A DNA stretch of 64,000 nucleotides from Budorcas taxicolor (Eukaryota; Chordata; Mammalia; Artiodactyla; Bovidae): positions 161,434,004 through 161,498,003 of the forward strand of contig NC_068911.1 of NCBI RefSeq assembly GCF_023091745.1, written 5' to 3'. Of the stretch, positions 23,686-36,411 are shown piece after piece. The translations under genes and the position numbers were made by a program. How positions within the stretch are numbered: the stretch's first letter is position 1; each line of letters opens with the position of its first letter. The notes under the pieces were generated by a model that ran no database searches, was not told where the DNA came from, and saw only the letters and a list, made by a program, of their open reading frames with translations.

Positions 23686-24180
23686 AGTTCTCAAACCTTG
23701 TGGTCGCAGGATCACTTAACACTCCTAAGAGTCCAAAGAACTTTTGTTTACATGGAAGATAGTTATTTACATTTATTGTTTAAGAAATTAAAACTGAAAA
23801 GATTTAAAAATATATATTTATGTTTTTCCTTAAAATAGCAATAATAAACCTATTACATGTGAATGTAAACAACACATTTTATGAAAACAGAACCTATATT
23901 TTCCAAATGAAAACATTTTTACTGAGAATGGCATTGTTTTACATTTTTGCAAATCTCTTTAATGTCTGGCTTAAGAGAAGACAGCTGTATTCTCTTATCT
24001 GATTCTGCATTCAATTTGCTGAATATCCCACATCATATATCTTCTGAAGATTTTCACTGTATACTTGTGAGGGTAAGAGAATAAAAATGGAAAATGAAAT
24101 CTTAGTGTGATTATGGAAATTGCTTTGAATTTGTGCACTCCTGAAAGGCTCTTGGGGACTCTTGGTGGTCTTTCACTTTC
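23686..24180 (+). repeat. Old interspersed repeat, possibly hAT-like
   Basis: I recognise the course of a medium-reiterated mammalian repeat: it opens 'cagttctcaaaccttgtggt', passes through 'gtttaagaaattaaaactga' near 23780 and 'ttgcaaatctctttaatgtc' near 23947, and closes near 'ggctcttggggactcttggt'. The opening resembles hAT-type ends. The name is not recalled with confidence. Confidence 0.4.
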
Positions 24181-24612
24181 TTCTCTGAAATGCTTTTGTA
24201 TTAAGAAACCCAGTGGCAGAGTTTATCACTTGATTATTCTCCAACTGTCTTATGCATATAAGACTTGTTCCCAACCTAAATTGTAAATGCTATGAAGGCA
24301 GGGATAATGAATTCTTACCAAATACAGAAAAGTGCAAAGCCTGCTGTAATACAGTCACAGAATTATGACCAGGATTAGCAAGGACTAAAGTTCCATTATT
24401 TTTAAAATAAATATACCATTAAAAATAGTCTAAACTTTTAAATCTTTTCTCATTCAACTTCGTAACCCCAGAGACAACCAGAATAATGAATGAAGTAGTC
24501 ATCTTTACAGAAAGTTTTCATACTTTTACACAAATATATCACATGGAATATTCAGCATTGAATTGCTCGAGTTTTCCTTATGTAAATATTGTTATATACA
24601 TCTTCCCTTTAT

Positions 24613-24660
24613 GGGGTCGGAAAGAGTCGGACTGAGCAACTTCACTTTCACTTTCACTTT
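24613..24660 (+). mobile_element. Bov-A 3' end fragment
   Basis: Only the last ~48 bases ('atggggtcggaaagagtcgg' to 'cactttcactttcacttt'). Confidence 0.75.
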
Positions 24661-24934
24661 ATCTTCTTTTTAGCTCAGAATCCTATTTTTGAGATATCCC
24701 CACATTGCTACTTACAAATTTCATAAGACCTAAGACCACATATTATTTTTTCATTTCCTGGTTGTAGACATTAAAATTGTTCTTAAATGGTCATACATAG
24801 CATGTGTGTATAAATAATGCTAAAATGAATATTCTTGTTCACGTTTTCTCAGCTGTTTTACAATAATTGCTTAGATTAAACTCTTAAAAATGATGAAGTA
24901 ACTGGTCCTTTGTACCTGTGTACTTTTCTGTCTT

Positions 24935-25040
24935 GTTAGTCACTCAGTCGTGTCTGATTCTTTGCAACCCCATGGACTATAGCCCGCCAGGCTCCTCTGT
25001 GCATGGGATTCTCCAGGTAGGAATACTGGAGTGGGTAGCC
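24935..25040 (-). mobile_element. Bov-A SINE fragment
   Basis: Minus-strand Bov-A body from 'tagtcactcagtcgtgtctg' to 'ggagtgggtagcct'; no tRNA-like head. Confidence 0.85.
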
Positions 25041-26554
25041 TAGATATAATCATTCCAAATAGTATACATCATTTTTTTTTCCTGGAAGTACTTTTATTGC
25101 TTTTTATCAAGGTTCTTCTTTTTAAATGTTATTTATATTTCTACCACCAGTGTATGAGAGTGTCGTTTGCCTCGTACTCTATGTTGCCAGATTTTAGTTA
25201 GGTTTTATTGTGCTTCTCCTAGGAGCCCTGTTTTAGGACACAGTGTGACTTCAGCAAATACTTGTGACCTGAGGCAGCTCTAGCCTGAGGCTTGGAAATC
25301 TGGATGTGAACACATGTTAAACACACAGGCACGCCACCCCTTTCCTGATCTTACGTGATCCATAAAATGGACGAACAAGTTAGGTCTCAGATATCAAACA
25401 AACCCAGAAGCTTCTTCTGTTGTCTTCCATTTCTGAGAAATACTTTGTGTTCCCTGCTTCTTACAGTAACTCTGCCCTCACTGCCGCCATCCTTACTCTC
25501 CAAAACCACCATCCTGTCTTTGAGGTCACCGTCACCAAAGCACCCAGATGAGCACAGCTGAGGCGCTTCATCTTGACAGAAGCTGCCAGAATTCCCTTCT
25601 GCAAAGCAGACTCTACTGGGGGATGCATAGCTGTGCAGTGAGAGGCTGCTGTCTGCATTTAATTACTCTGCTGTGAGGCTAATGTGATTGTTTCAAGACC
25701 CTACAAATTACCAGATGTCGACAATCAGCTCAAATGTGTTTCCCTGTCCTTATAAGCTGAAGAAAACATAAAAACCAAGGGGCAGAGAGTTAACTTCTTG
25801 ATGGTGGTCGCATCAAGTATGTGTCTTCTCATTTGAGGCGAATGGTGAATGGATGTGTGAGAAATGTGATGATAGCCCCGTTGTAACTCAGCTTGGCTTA
25901 GATACCTGTGATGGACTAAGCTTGCAACCACATGCACATTCTATGTCAAGAAATACATATTAGGGCTATCAACAGCATGGCATACACTGGCTGGTACTCC
26001 TATACTCCTGCTAGGTAAAACTAGGAGTGCACATGTCTTTGTATTATCTTGTAAAATAAAACTCAAATTTGCAATGAAATATTGAGTATCATGGTATGTA
26101 GGATATTTTAAAGTATTAATACTATTATAATGATTTCAAGCATCAGTAATGTTTATATTTGACAGAAGACTTGAAGGTGAATTGTGAGTCACTTGGCTGG
26201 ACAGTTTAGGATGAAGACCAGGACCTGGTTGTCCCATGCAAACATAATTCCTAACTTTTTCCCCACTTCTGTGTTTATGAACAGAAAGCTCTGGTGGACA
26301 CTTTGGGAAAATTCAAAGTTTACAGAACTGGTGATTTTATCTAATGATTTGCAAATTGTGCTTCATTTCTGCTGTTATCAAATATCCCATAGCTACTTCC
26401 CCAGTGGATTTAGTGAATGAAATAATCCTGGGACTTCAGAATTTCTAAATTAGAACTTGGTTTTTGCATCTTTCAAATTTCATATTCTCTCTCTCCCATG
26501 CTAAACATGTTTATTTAGCTCACTTTTTCCCAAACCTACTAAAAAATCTTGTTG
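25041..26554. other. No recognised feature
   Basis: Unassigned DNA. Frames of 65-78 codons (25355-25561, 25461-25658, 26184-26420) lack recognised similarity. Confidence 0.5.
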
Positions 26555-26733
26555 TTGTTCAGTTCGCTAAGTCGTGTCCAACTCTTTGCAACCCCAGGTA
26601 CTGCAGCTCGCCAGGCTCTTCTTTCCATGGGATTTCCCAGGCAAGAACACTGGAGTGGGTTGCCATTTCCTTCTCTGGGGGCATCTCCAACATTGCAGGC
26701 AGATTCTTTAGCACTGAGCCACCAAGGAAGCTT
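26555..26733 (-). mobile_element. Bov-tA SINE with internal deletion
   Basis: Minus-strand Bov-tA missing about 25 bases around the 'gatcttcccgacccagggat' region; head end 'ccaccaaggaagctt'. Confidence 0.88.
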
Positions 26734-27842
26734 CACTGAAAATTTACTGTGTTTTAAATACTTGGAATGTCAATTTTAGCCACATCTACAAAGACTTTCA
26801 AAGCTAACTGGCTAATGATATTTGATTTCAGTATTATCTTAGGATATTTACAACTAATTTGCCACACTTTTCCAAGAGAAAAATAGCATCAGGAATAAGC
26901 AAATCTGGGGTGACTCCAGATTAAAATTTTTTACTCTTACTACATAGAGGTATTTTTGCATCCAAAATATGCAAAAGGTTAATAAAAAGTTTAAAAAATA
27001 CACTCTATTAGGAGCAGGAATCAGAGAAGGTGTAGAATTTAGGTTTGTGAACTTCATGATACCTTTGCATTTTGCAGTAGGCATTGGTAAGAAGGTATCT
27101 TTTCTGAGAGACTTATCACAAAGTCAGATAATCTGGCTATATAACATAAAAATATTTCAAAAATGGAAAACTCATTAAAGTACAATAAATAAATTTCATG
27201 TAATAAAAGCAAGCAAGAATTGAAAGCGAACAAATATATCCTCAAGCTGGGAAAAATCATTTTAAACTTTCAAACATTTATTTGATACTATCTTTCCAAG
27301 AATAATGGAGCAGAAATAATCACATTCCTTTTCCTTTACATACTTTTGTTCAGAGAAACCAGATGCAGAATGAAGCTTTGCTTCCCTGCCAAACTGTCAA
27401 CTTTGTTTAATATTTAAGTTTCATGCAACATAAACAAAAGATGCAAAATTATTGTTAGTGTCGAGGGTTCTGAATTTGAATCATTTTAAGCTGATCACTG
27501 TGTGTTCTGAAAATAGACACCCATCTCCATATGCCCTAGATCTTTTGAGTGTTTCTTGCTGTAATTCCAGTGGTGATGAAAAGTGAAGTGGTTTTATAAA
27601 TGTGGGTATGAGTACATGCTTTATATATATTTCAAGTGGTATAGTTTCCCACTATTGAAATTCCTTCGTGTTGTTTTGAAGGAATATCTCTTTCAGAGAG
27701 AATTTTAAAGCTCTCCAAAAAACCGTCTTGATCAAGAGCAATTTGATATGACTCATGGATTGAGTGTGCTTCTTACCTCCTTCACTTCCACAGTCCACTA
27801 AATTGGTGGTAAAAGGCTGATTATTTGTTCATATTATTTATC
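26734..27842. other. No recognised feature
   Basis: AT-rich unassigned DNA. Confidence 0.5.
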
Positions 27843-28235
27843 CTTTCCCCATTGTGGCCATGCTTCCCTCTAGATGGCATATGCGTAACAGTCCTGTTGA
27901 CTCTGGGCTTGTCCGTGTGATTTTTTCTGGCCAGTAGAATAAAACTGGAAATTTTAGTATTGCAATCCAAGCAGGGACTATGTGGTTTGACAATGCCTTT
28001 CTTGAGTTCCTGTGCTCTGGTTATAAGAGCAACTTGCTCCAGATATGGGTTGTTCCTTCACCCTGGGTGTTACCATGAGAGGACACGGGCAGCCCAGCCA
28101 AGCCAGCATCATCAGGAAGAACAGTGGCTGACCCAGAATCCTCACATAGCACAAGTGGGAAATAAAACGACATTGCAAGCAACTGAGTTAATGTGGTTGG
28201 TGGTTATAGCAGCAAAACCTGATTGAAAAAATAAC
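27843..28235 (+). repeat. Probable MaLR/MLT1-like LTR remnant
   Basis: Composition and order resemble old MaLR LTRs: 'tctggccagtagaataaaac', a CCAGCC-rich middle, then 'gcaagcaactgagttaatgt' and 'ggttatagcagcaaaacc'. The 88-codon frame at 27960-28226 lies inside it and is not taken as a gene. Confidence 0.4.
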
Positions 28236-28386
28236 AGCAGAAGAGGAAAGAAAGCAAAAAACTGCAACAATAAAAAGCTCTAGAGAGAAGATACCTGAGG
28301 ATAAAAAGACTCAAACATGTCTGGAAGGTGGAAAGTTGCTGGAGGATGGTTGACTGGAACAGTTTAGGTGAAACTACAGTTTACAA

Positions 28387-28515
28387 TGGAGAAGGAAATG
28401 GCAACCCTCTCCAGTATTCTTGTCTGGAGAATCCCCTGGACAGAGGAGCCTGGCAGGCTACAGTCCATGGGATAGCAAGAGTCAGACATGACTTAGCAAC
28501 TAAACCACCACCACC
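28387..28515 (+). mobile_element. Bov-A SINE with target-site duplication
   Basis: Headless Bov-A monomer ending in a CCA-repeat tail, flanked by perfect 11-base repeats (acagtttacaa) at 28376-28386 and 28516-28526. The flanks show that it inserted in this headless form and was not truncated later. Confidence 0.93.
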
Positions 28516-28526
28516 ACAGTTTACAA

Positions 28527-29927
28527 CACACGCTACTGCTGCCAGGTTGGAAAGCAACCTGGCTTGCAGAACCTGGGAATAGCTTGGACCCAGAGATATG
28601 AGCGAGCTCAAAGCCTATGAAGCCACTCATCTCAGTTTCCAGTACTTACACAACCTAAGCACTGGGTTAAGGAGCCCCATTTAGGAGACAACGCTCATGG
28701 TTAGCTACTGCCCCATTCCTAGATAAAAAGAGATATTAGTCATTTAAGTAAAACCTGTGAGAGATGCAAGGAAAATACCAATATGATCATGGATAAAGCA
28801 TATCCTTGGAGGAAAGAAAGACAATTCTTGAAGAATTCAGAAGTTTAAAATAACGGCAATTAGTATTCTCAGAGAGGTTGGAGAAGAGACCACATTTAGA
28901 AAAATAAAAAAATAAAACATTGTCAAAGAAAACAAATCAGACAGTCATAAAGAGGTTTTGGAAATACAAAATACTGCTTGCAATATTGTTGATGCTAAGT
29001 TTGATTAATTAATGTGGGGAACACTGGATATATGCATTGGAAAGATACATGTTTCCTGATGTAATTAAGAAATAATCCATGGGGTGGTATTTTGAGATGG
29101 TGAATATCTTGTTTCATGACCAATTTATATCCAATCAATGGTTTTAGCCCCCATTAGCAATCCTTATCTGAATACATCATTCTATTGAAAATAGCAACAC
29201 GAAGTCTTCAAATTTTATCATTACTTTTACATTTATTGTCTGGCTCTGCCTCTTTCTTTAGTGAAAAGGACTCATGGATCTTTATTCATTTTTAGTCAAC
29301 TTACTATCAATCATTCATAATTACTATTTTTACTTTAGAGACTGACCTTGTCTTAAATTTGACCTCTAGTTGGCTCCTATGAGCTATGCATTTTAAGATT
29401 AATAGATCACGTTAAATGGCTAAAAAAAAAAAAAGCTAAAAATACTGAAACACTAGATACATTATTGGGAGATAAGAACAACAAAAAGTCTGCAAGTGCC
29501 CAGATTATAGAACAATGATATCCCATGAACAAAAAGGTTTCTCATCATGCAAAGGAAAACATATTTTACCAACAATGTATGAAAGCGTTTTCTAAAGGAA
29601 TAACAATTTCAGTCTTGAATACTTTATTTATCCAATGTATGAATAAAGCATGAAGGAAAAGTAGAGATATATCCAGCATGCAAAGACAGAAAATTTATCC
29701 TGAGGGCACGTTTTTTTCAGGAAGCTCTGTTAGGATGTATGCCCAGGAAATTAGGGAAGAAAGCAAACATAAGGAAGGCAGGGTCTGGGAAGTGACCGTT
29801 GCAATGCAGGAGAGCAGAGACAGGAGATCTCACCTTGTCGTTTGTGCTACAGGTGGGGAGAGCACTGTGCTCCGTGTGGAGCTAGGGATAGGAGGCTTCC
29901 CAAGGGCAGAAATCTAGGGAAAGGCAG
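28527..29927. other. No recognised feature
   Basis: AT-rich DNA with an A tract at 29421-29433. A 79-codon frame at 29678-29917 has no recognised similarity. Confidence 0.5.
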
Positions 29928-30065
29928 TATTTTCCTCAGCTAGGGCTCACGTAGCAAAATACCACAAACTCTGTTGCTTAAACAGAAATGCATGTTCCCA
30001 CACCTTTGATGGCCAAGTGTCTATGATCAAGCCAACAGTACTCTTGGTTGCTGGTAAGGACTTTT

Positions 30066-30111
30066 TTTGTATGTGTGTGTGGGTGTGTGTGTGTGTCTGT
30101 CTGTGTGTGTT
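30066..30111. repeat. Interrupted (TG)n run
   Basis: TG-rich simple sequence next to the CHR SINE. Confidence 0.85.
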
Positions 30112-30297
30112 TAAGATTTTTTTTAACAAATTAAATCCTTATTGAATTTGTTACAATATTTCTTCTGCTTATGTTTGGGGGTTTTTCTGTGAGGCATGTG
30201 GGACCTTGGTGTGTCAACCACGGATCGACCCCCACACTCTCTGTGTTGGAAGGCGAAGTCTTAACCACTTCGCCATTGGGCCACCAAGGAAGTCCCA
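30112..30297 (-). mobile_element. CHR-type tRNA-Glu SINE
   Basis: Minus-strand counterpart of the SINE at 8003-8165: tail 'ccttattgaatttgttacaa', B-box region 'cggatcgacccc', head end 'gccaccaaggaagtccc'. Inserted in the MLT1 LTR. Confidence 0.72.
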
Positions 30298-30393
30298 ATG
30301 CTCCTGTCTGGAAGAAAGCATCTTCTTACTGTGTCCTCACATGGCCTTTTCTCTGTCTCTCTCTCTCTCTTCCCCTCTCCCTCCATCCTGCTG

Positions 30394-30395
<2 letters not shown>

Positions 30396-30434
<39 letters not shown>
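30396..30434. repeat. (TG)n microsatellite
   Basis: About 19 uninterrupted TG units inside the MLT1 LTR, preceded by a CT-rich run at 30354-30372. Confidence 0.95.
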
Positions 30435-30436
<2 letters not shown>

Positions 30437-30659
30437 AGAGAGACAGGTCTCTGGTGCCTCTCCCTCTTATAAGAAGAAAAAGTCTAATAGGATAGCAGCC
30501 TCATCCTTATGACCTCATTTAATCTCTATTTCTTCCTTATAGGCTCCATCTCCAAATATAGTCACCTTGGGATTAGAGCTTCAACATATGAATTTTTCGG
30601 GACACAGTTTAGTTCAGAGAAGGGGGATTTTAGAAATGTGTTATTTTCTTTGAAGAGTG

Positions 30660-31160
30660 ATGCTAGTAATACCAGCTAATGCATGTTAAGAGTGTATTGT
30701 GTTTCAAGTACAACGCTAACAGCTGTGTAAGTATTAATATATTTAATCCTATAAAACCAGTGAGTACTATCATCGTTATACTCACTTTACAAATGAGCAA
30801 ATTGTGAGTAAATTTATGAGTAAATTGTGAAATGAAAGATTTAAATAAGTAGCCTGAGGTCACATATGGGCTTCTCTGGTGGCTCAGTCAGTAAAGAATC
30901 TGCCTGTAATGCAGATTCCCAACTTCCATCCTTGGGTTGGGGAGATCCCCTAGAAAAGGAAATAGCAATCCACTGCAGTATTCTTGCCTAGGAAATTCCA
31001 TGGACAGAGAAGCATGGCAGGCTATAATCATTGGAGTTGCAAGAGTCAGACACAATCTAGCAACTAAACCACCACTACCACCAAGATCATATAGCCAGTG
31101 CTAAGCTGGGTTTTTACCCCAGGCACCTTGATCCCAGTATACTCATAACAGTGTCATAAC
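30660..31160 (-). repeat. MIR remnant split by a SINE
   Basis: MIR-like reverse complement in two parts: 30660-30868 ('cactttacaaatgagcaaat', then 'agcctgaggtcacatat') and 31083-31160 ('agatcatatagccagtgcta'). The order continues across the Bov-tA insertion. Confidence 0.55.
30869..31082 (+). mobile_element. Bov-tA SINE
   Basis: Complete Bov-tA ending in CCA repeats. The flanks 'gtcacatat' and 'gatcatat' look like a decayed target duplication. Confidence 0.88.
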
Positions 31161-31171
31161 TGAAAGACCTC

Positions 31172-31681
31172 TCAGCTCAGTTCAGTTCAGTTGCTTAGTC
31201 ATGTCCGATTCTTTGTGACCCCATGAATCGCAGCACACCAGGCCTCCCTGTCCATCACCATCTCCCAGAGTTCACCCAAACTCGTCCTTTGAGTCAGTGA
31301 TGCCATCCAGCCATCTCACCCTCTGTCGTCCCCTTCTCCTTCTGCCCTCAATCCCTCCCAGCATCAGAGTCTTTTCCAATGAGTCAACTCTTCGCATGAG
31401 GCGGCCAAAGTATTGGAGTTTCAGCTTCAGCATCAGTCCTTCCAATGAACACCCAGGACTGATCTTCTTTAGGTTGGACTGGTTGGATCTCCTTGCAGTC
31501 CAAGGGACTCTCAACAGTCTTCTCCAACACCGCAGTTCAAAAGCATCAGTTCTTCTCTGCTCAGCTTTCTTCACAGTCCAACTGTCACATCCATACATGA
31601 CCACTGGAAAAACCATAGCCTTGACTAGACAGACCTTTGTTGGCAAAGTAATGTCTCTGCTTTTTAATATGCTGTCTAGAA
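31172..31681 (-). mobile_element. BovB LINE, 5'-truncated
   Basis: About 510 bases of the BovB 3' region, minus strand, from the 'ctcagttcagttcagttg' tail to 'ttttaatatgctgtctaga'. The 156-codon minus-strand frame at 31272-31742 covers the C-terminal region of the polyprotein (GCDSWTVKKAEQRR) plus non-BovB flank at its start. Confidence 0.95.
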
Positions 31682-32019
31682 CACACCAAAATGTAATAAG
31701 GGCAGTTAATACAAAATCAATTATGAAAGTCAAGAAGAACAAAAAGGAAATGTAACTGTACTACACTGATTTGACAGTGAATAACAATAAAAATACTGTT
31801 TATGGAATTTCAAATTTTGAAGTGAACCTATAAACATTACCTGAAAGGCTTAAATTTTATAAGACAGGATATAAATGTGGTCAGTCTTGTTGACTTAAAA
31901 GTAGAGTACAGAAGACAGATTGAGAGATGAATGCTTAGAAGAACTTAAGAAAAGGGCCAGGCTATTAATAGTGTCATCTTACTAAGTGGAGAGTTCAGAG
32001 AGAATTGAAGATATCTTTG
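31682..32019. other. No recognised feature
   Basis: Short AT-rich unassigned interval between BovB and a SINE. Confidence 0.5.
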
Positions 32020-32522
32020 TTAGATGGGAGACCTGCGTTAGATCCCTGAGTCAGGAAGATCCCCTGGAGAAGGAAACGGTTACTCACTCCAGTATTCTTG
32101 CCTGAAGAATCCCCATGGACAGAGGAGCCTGGTGGGCTACAGTCTCTGCTGTGCTTGTCACTAAGTTGTATCCAACTCTTTTTGACCTCATGGACTGTAG
32201 CCCGCCAGGATCCTCTGTCCATGGGGATTTTCCAGGCAAGAATACTAGAGTGGGTTGCTATGCCTTCTTTCAGGGGATCTTCCCAACCCAGAAATCGAAC
32301 CCAGGTCTCCCACATTTCAGGCAGATTTTTTACCATCTGAGCCACCAGGGAAGCCAAGAATACCAGAATGGGTAACTTATCCCTTTTCCATGGGAACTTC
32401 CTGACCCAGGAATGGAACCGAGGTGTCCTGCATTTCTGGTGGATTCTTCACCAGCTGAGCTACCAGGGCTACAGTCTATGAGGTCACAAAGAGTTGGACT
32501 TGACTGAGCAACTAACACTTTC
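32020..32522 (+). mobile_element. Bov-tA SINE split by another SINE
   Basis: Host SINE in two parts, 32020-32145 and 32466-32522 ('ctacagtctatgaggtcaca' to 'gcaactaacactttca'). Its head is 5'-truncated. Confidence 0.9.
32146..32465 (-). mobile_element. Dimeric Bov-tA SINE nested in Bov-tA
   Basis: Minus-strand Bov-tA with a second tRNA-like unit (first head ends near 32354, second near 32467). A perfect 12-base target duplication of the host SINE (gggctacagtct) flanks it at 32134-32145 and 32466-32477. Confidence 0.93.
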
Positions 32523-32523
32523 A

Positions 32524-32930
32524 TGGAGTGAATTGTGTCCCCCAAAAAAGATGTGTTAGGGTCCTAACCCTCCATACCTGTGAATATTTGGAGATGAGGT
32601 CTTTATTGAGATAATGATAAATTAAATGATACCGTTAGGGTGGGTTCCAATTCAAAATGACCAGTGCCCTTATGAAAAGGAGAAATTTGGACACAGACTC
32701 AATATGCACAGAAGGAAGACGATGTGAAAAGACATAGGAAAAGAGGCTCATTTATAAGCCACAGGGATATGCCTGGAACACTTTCTCTGCTCACAGCCAC
32801 CAGAAGGAACCAGCCTGCTGACACCTTGCTATCAGATATTTAGCCTCCAGAATGCTGAGAAAATAAAATTTTGTTGTTTTTGTCATCCATTTTGTTGTAC
32901 ATTATTGTGGCAGCCACGGCAAACTAATAG
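32524..32930 (+). mobile_element. MLT1-type MaLR LTR
   Basis: Nearly complete old solo LTR: it begins 'tggagtgaattgtgtccccc', passes through 'ggacacagactcaatatgca', 'cagccaccagaaggaaccag' and a polyadenylation-like 'aataaaat' near 32866, and ends 'ggcaaactaatag'. Confidence 0.75.
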
Positions 32931-32953
32931 AACCATATAGGTTAAAATTATAC

Positions 32954-33168
32954 ATTTCCAGGTGGCGCTAGTGGCAAAGAATTTGCCTTCAAATGTAGGA
33001 GACAGACGAGTCGTGGATTCAATTCCTGGGTCAGGAAGATCCTCCAGAGTAGGAAATGGCACTCCATTCCAGTATTCTTGCCTGGAAAATCCCATGGGCA
33101 GAGGAGCCTGGCGGGCTACAGTCCATAGGGCTGCAAAGAGTAGGACACAACTGAGCTACTGAGCACCA
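32954..33168 (+). mobile_element. Bov-tA SINE
   Basis: Complete Bov-tA, somewhat diverged in the tRNA-like head. Confidence 0.88.
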
Positions 33169-35612
33169 TTCACCAGAGAACCTGGGAAATATGTAGAGTC
33201 CCATAGTGGAGAAAGGAAGGAAAAGGAGAAAGTGCTTTGTATTCACTTCATCTTTTTCTATCAAAGCAAAAAGCCAAGTGAGAATATCTAAAATTGATGA
33301 GAAAAAAAAAAAAAAAGCAGCTTTAAGCACACGTTTAGAGAGATGGGAATAGCTTTCTCTGTTACTAGAAACGAGCTCAGTTAATTTCCACTGGAGATGG
33401 GATGTGGGTAGGAAAGGCTGTGGCAGAGAATAGTTAGTTGCTTTTCATTAAAACTCTTTCTGTAAGAATACATTTTAAATCATGGTATATATTCATTTAA
33501 CTAGTTTTTAAACGAATTAAAGATAATATTCACTTCAGTTTTTTGGGGAGAGTCAACATTTAAGATCAAATTCTATGTAACCAAGTGTCCATCTTTGTAA
33601 ATGAGATCTCTACTCTATGTACAAATAGAAGTTATATGTTTCAGTTTATCAAACCTGAAACCTCTCAGAAACTCCAAAGTATGTGATACAATTTGCCCCC
33701 AAGTCAGGGGGAATCCCAGACAGGTGAGACTCTAAAGTCACAAATATCTTTAAAATGAACAGTTAGTGTGATTGTTGAATGCTTAGATCTTATGAATCAC
33801 AGTAAAAACAGAAGTAATCTCATAATCTCCAGTCTGCAACATGCTGAAGCTGTTAGAACAGATTAAAATAAAACGATTTGGGGGGACATACACAGGCAGT
33901 AGATGCAGTATTATGTAAGGTAAAATGGCATGAGAAGCCAATTTCGTGTATCCTATCCTATAATTTAATCATACATTATTCAAGTTCCCACCCATAGCAG
34001 GAATGCAGCCTGAAGGATTAATGGGATCAGTGTTTAAAGGTTAATGGAACTATGTCAAAAGGACGCAGGAATGGGCTTGCCAGGGCCTCCCATTGGCCAA
34101 ATGCAGGAATATATGAGCATCAAACAGAATGACAGTGATGAATTACAATGCACATTGTTTTGTGGAAAAAAAAAAAAAAACCATGAGTCCATTGTTATCA
34201 TCAGAAAGAGGGAAAGTAGAAAGAGAGATGGCAAAGACTGTTCTTTACAGAAGAATGTGAAAAGATGTACCTTCTTTTTAAATAGAGTATAAAAGGCTTA
34301 TTTTGCTCTTAAATAGGAATATGTTTATAAAAATGCCAGATCTTCAAATCCTCATGATTTCAATCTATGAAGAAGGTGCAATTTAATACACATAGCTATG
34401 TGAATTCATAAGGGATTTGGCAACAAGGTATTGAGTTCTATCTTGAAAAATAAGCTGATAAGGACAACCTGAATAATTCTAATGTGTGTGTGTGTATGAG
34501 AGAGAGAGAGAGAGTAACTTAGATATTTTTATAAGAATACAGTGAGCAATATATGAAATCAAATTGATTATAGAAATACACTTAAGATTTTATATATGAT
34601 TAAATTTGCACTTAAAATTAGTGAAGGGGAAATAGAGTTTAGTAAGGGGAGTCAGGACAATGCCTAGCTATTAAAATTAAAAAAACAACAACTGGATTTC
34701 CTACTTCATTTCTGATTTCCAAATGAAGTTTTAAACATTTAAAAGTAAATAAACCATAATAATAGAATAGAATAACTGCACACCTTAGATTAGTTGGAGC
34801 AATGTAGCCAGTATTCTTATCTGCAAGTAATAGGAAATAAGTGGTTGGCTGAAGTTATTAAAGGGTGTATGAAAACTTAGAATCACCGAGTGGGCCAGAG
34901 GAGCAAGAACAGAGGAAGAGCAGACAGACAAAGCAAAGGCTTGCTCACTCTACAGAGGTCTACCTGTGAGCTCTCCACTGCCACCGCCTTGAGCATCACT
35001 GGGCTACCGGCACATGGCATGCCTTCTCCCATGAGCGCTATTGCCGCAATGACTATGAGCTACAAGCACTGCCACAGCAGCTACTTTTCCAGCTACTTTT
35101 CACTGGCTTCTGATACAACACTCTGGGCAAGAGACTCAAACTGAATAAACCTAGATTAAGGTAATATTACCAGGATAGCAACAGAGGTCATTCCCAACTG
35201 AGGTCCCTCGCGTAAGAGGACCAACTTACAACTCCATAGACAAGGCACCCTTGTGAGAATCCTCAAGCCTGGGGGTGAATCTGGAGCACGCTGCTGGACC
35301 ACAGGGACAGTGAAAGACCACATTAGAAGGGAAACAGTGGAGGTTTCACTGATTTCATCAACGCCTTCCAGGCCAGCACAGTTAGAGAAGATGCTAATTA
35401 TATTTGATCTGAAAGGATAGTAGCAGATGACCAAGAGGGAAAACTCATCCCAAGCAAGGAAACAGCATGTACAAAACATAGAGAAATATCACTGGAGAAA
35501 AAACAGTTAGATGTGACTTGAAGTTAGGAGATGAATGGAGTAAGAGAAAATTGGCATGGCATGAAAGGAGACTGAAAAAGGCAATTTGCTGTCTACGAGG
35601 CTATTTTGGCTT
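33169..35612. other. No recognised gene or repeat family
   Basis: Unassigned DNA with A tracts at 33301-33316 and 34166-34180 and a (TG)n(AG)n run at 34482-34515. Frames of 82-107 codons (34044-34292, 34890-35144, 35156-35479) have no recognised similarity. Confidence 0.5.
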
Positions 35613-35784
35613 CTAACGCAGTGTACACAGAATCATCTGGAGAATTTGTTGAAACACAGATTGTTGGGTCCTTGTATACAGATTTAGAGCAGGTCTGGGT
35701 TAGGGCCCAAGAAATTACATTTCCAAAGAAATACTGCTGCTGCTGTTCCAGGTCCATATTTTTAGAGCCACTGCTCTATACATT
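35613..35784 (+). repeat. MER5A-like hAT transposon remnant
   Basis: Follows the course of the non-autonomous hAT-Charlie repeat MER5A: 'acagaatcatctggagaatt', 'aaacacagattgttgggtcc', 'gcaggtctgggttagggccc', then a GCT-rich stretch and a 'gagccactgct' end. Confidence 0.65.
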
Positions 35785-36411
35785 TTCAATGTTCTAAAAA
35801 TTTAAGCAGGAGGATAAGGTAAGAAAACATTTATTTCTGAAAGATTTCTCTAGTGTCAGATTGTGGAGAGGATGGTCTAAGAGTATTAAGCAGAGAGATT
35901 AATTTGAAGTCCTGTGCCAATGGTCTGAATGAGAGTTGATTAGGATCTGAACTTGATCTGTTCTTGAGGGGTATATAATAGAGGATAAATTTTTGATACA
36001 TATAGGAGTGAATAAAGGTATGCAAACCATGACATGATGATAAACTTGGCATGGGAATGAGAAAAAGGACACAGAAGAAAATAACCACAGATTTCTAGGC
36101 TTCCATAACCGGGTGATTTCTATTGCCCTTAATCAGAAGATATAAAGCAACAGATGATATGGATAGTTAGATATTGAGTACATGTGTACATACATGCATA
36201 CATATATAATAGATACAACTGATGAATAGAAAGATACAGTTAGATGTGATAGGAAGGAATACTAGAATTCTGGCCCTGTATATTTTTAGCATTTGAGCTT
36301 AGGGTACCTGTAGATTAATTCCTATTTGTGTATGATAACTTTTAAGTCAGTTTGTCAACAGATCAAAGAGTTATAAATTATTAACTATGGGTGCTCAATA
36401 AAAGGGGACTG
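35785..36411. other. No recognised feature
   Basis: AT-rich unassigned interval upstream of a BovB copy. Confidence 0.5.

Larger units (their letters stand above)
29928..30622 (-). mobile_element. MLT1-type MaLR LTR interrupted by a SINE
   Basis: Reverse complement of an MLT1-like solo LTR. The left part (29935-30060) has 'gcaaaataccacaaactctg'; the right part (30300-30620) has 'actgtgtcctcacatggcct', 'cttatgacctcattta' and 'cttcaacatatgaatttttc'. A TG run and a CHR SINE separate the two parts. Only LTR sequence is present, with no viral genes. Confidence 0.65.
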
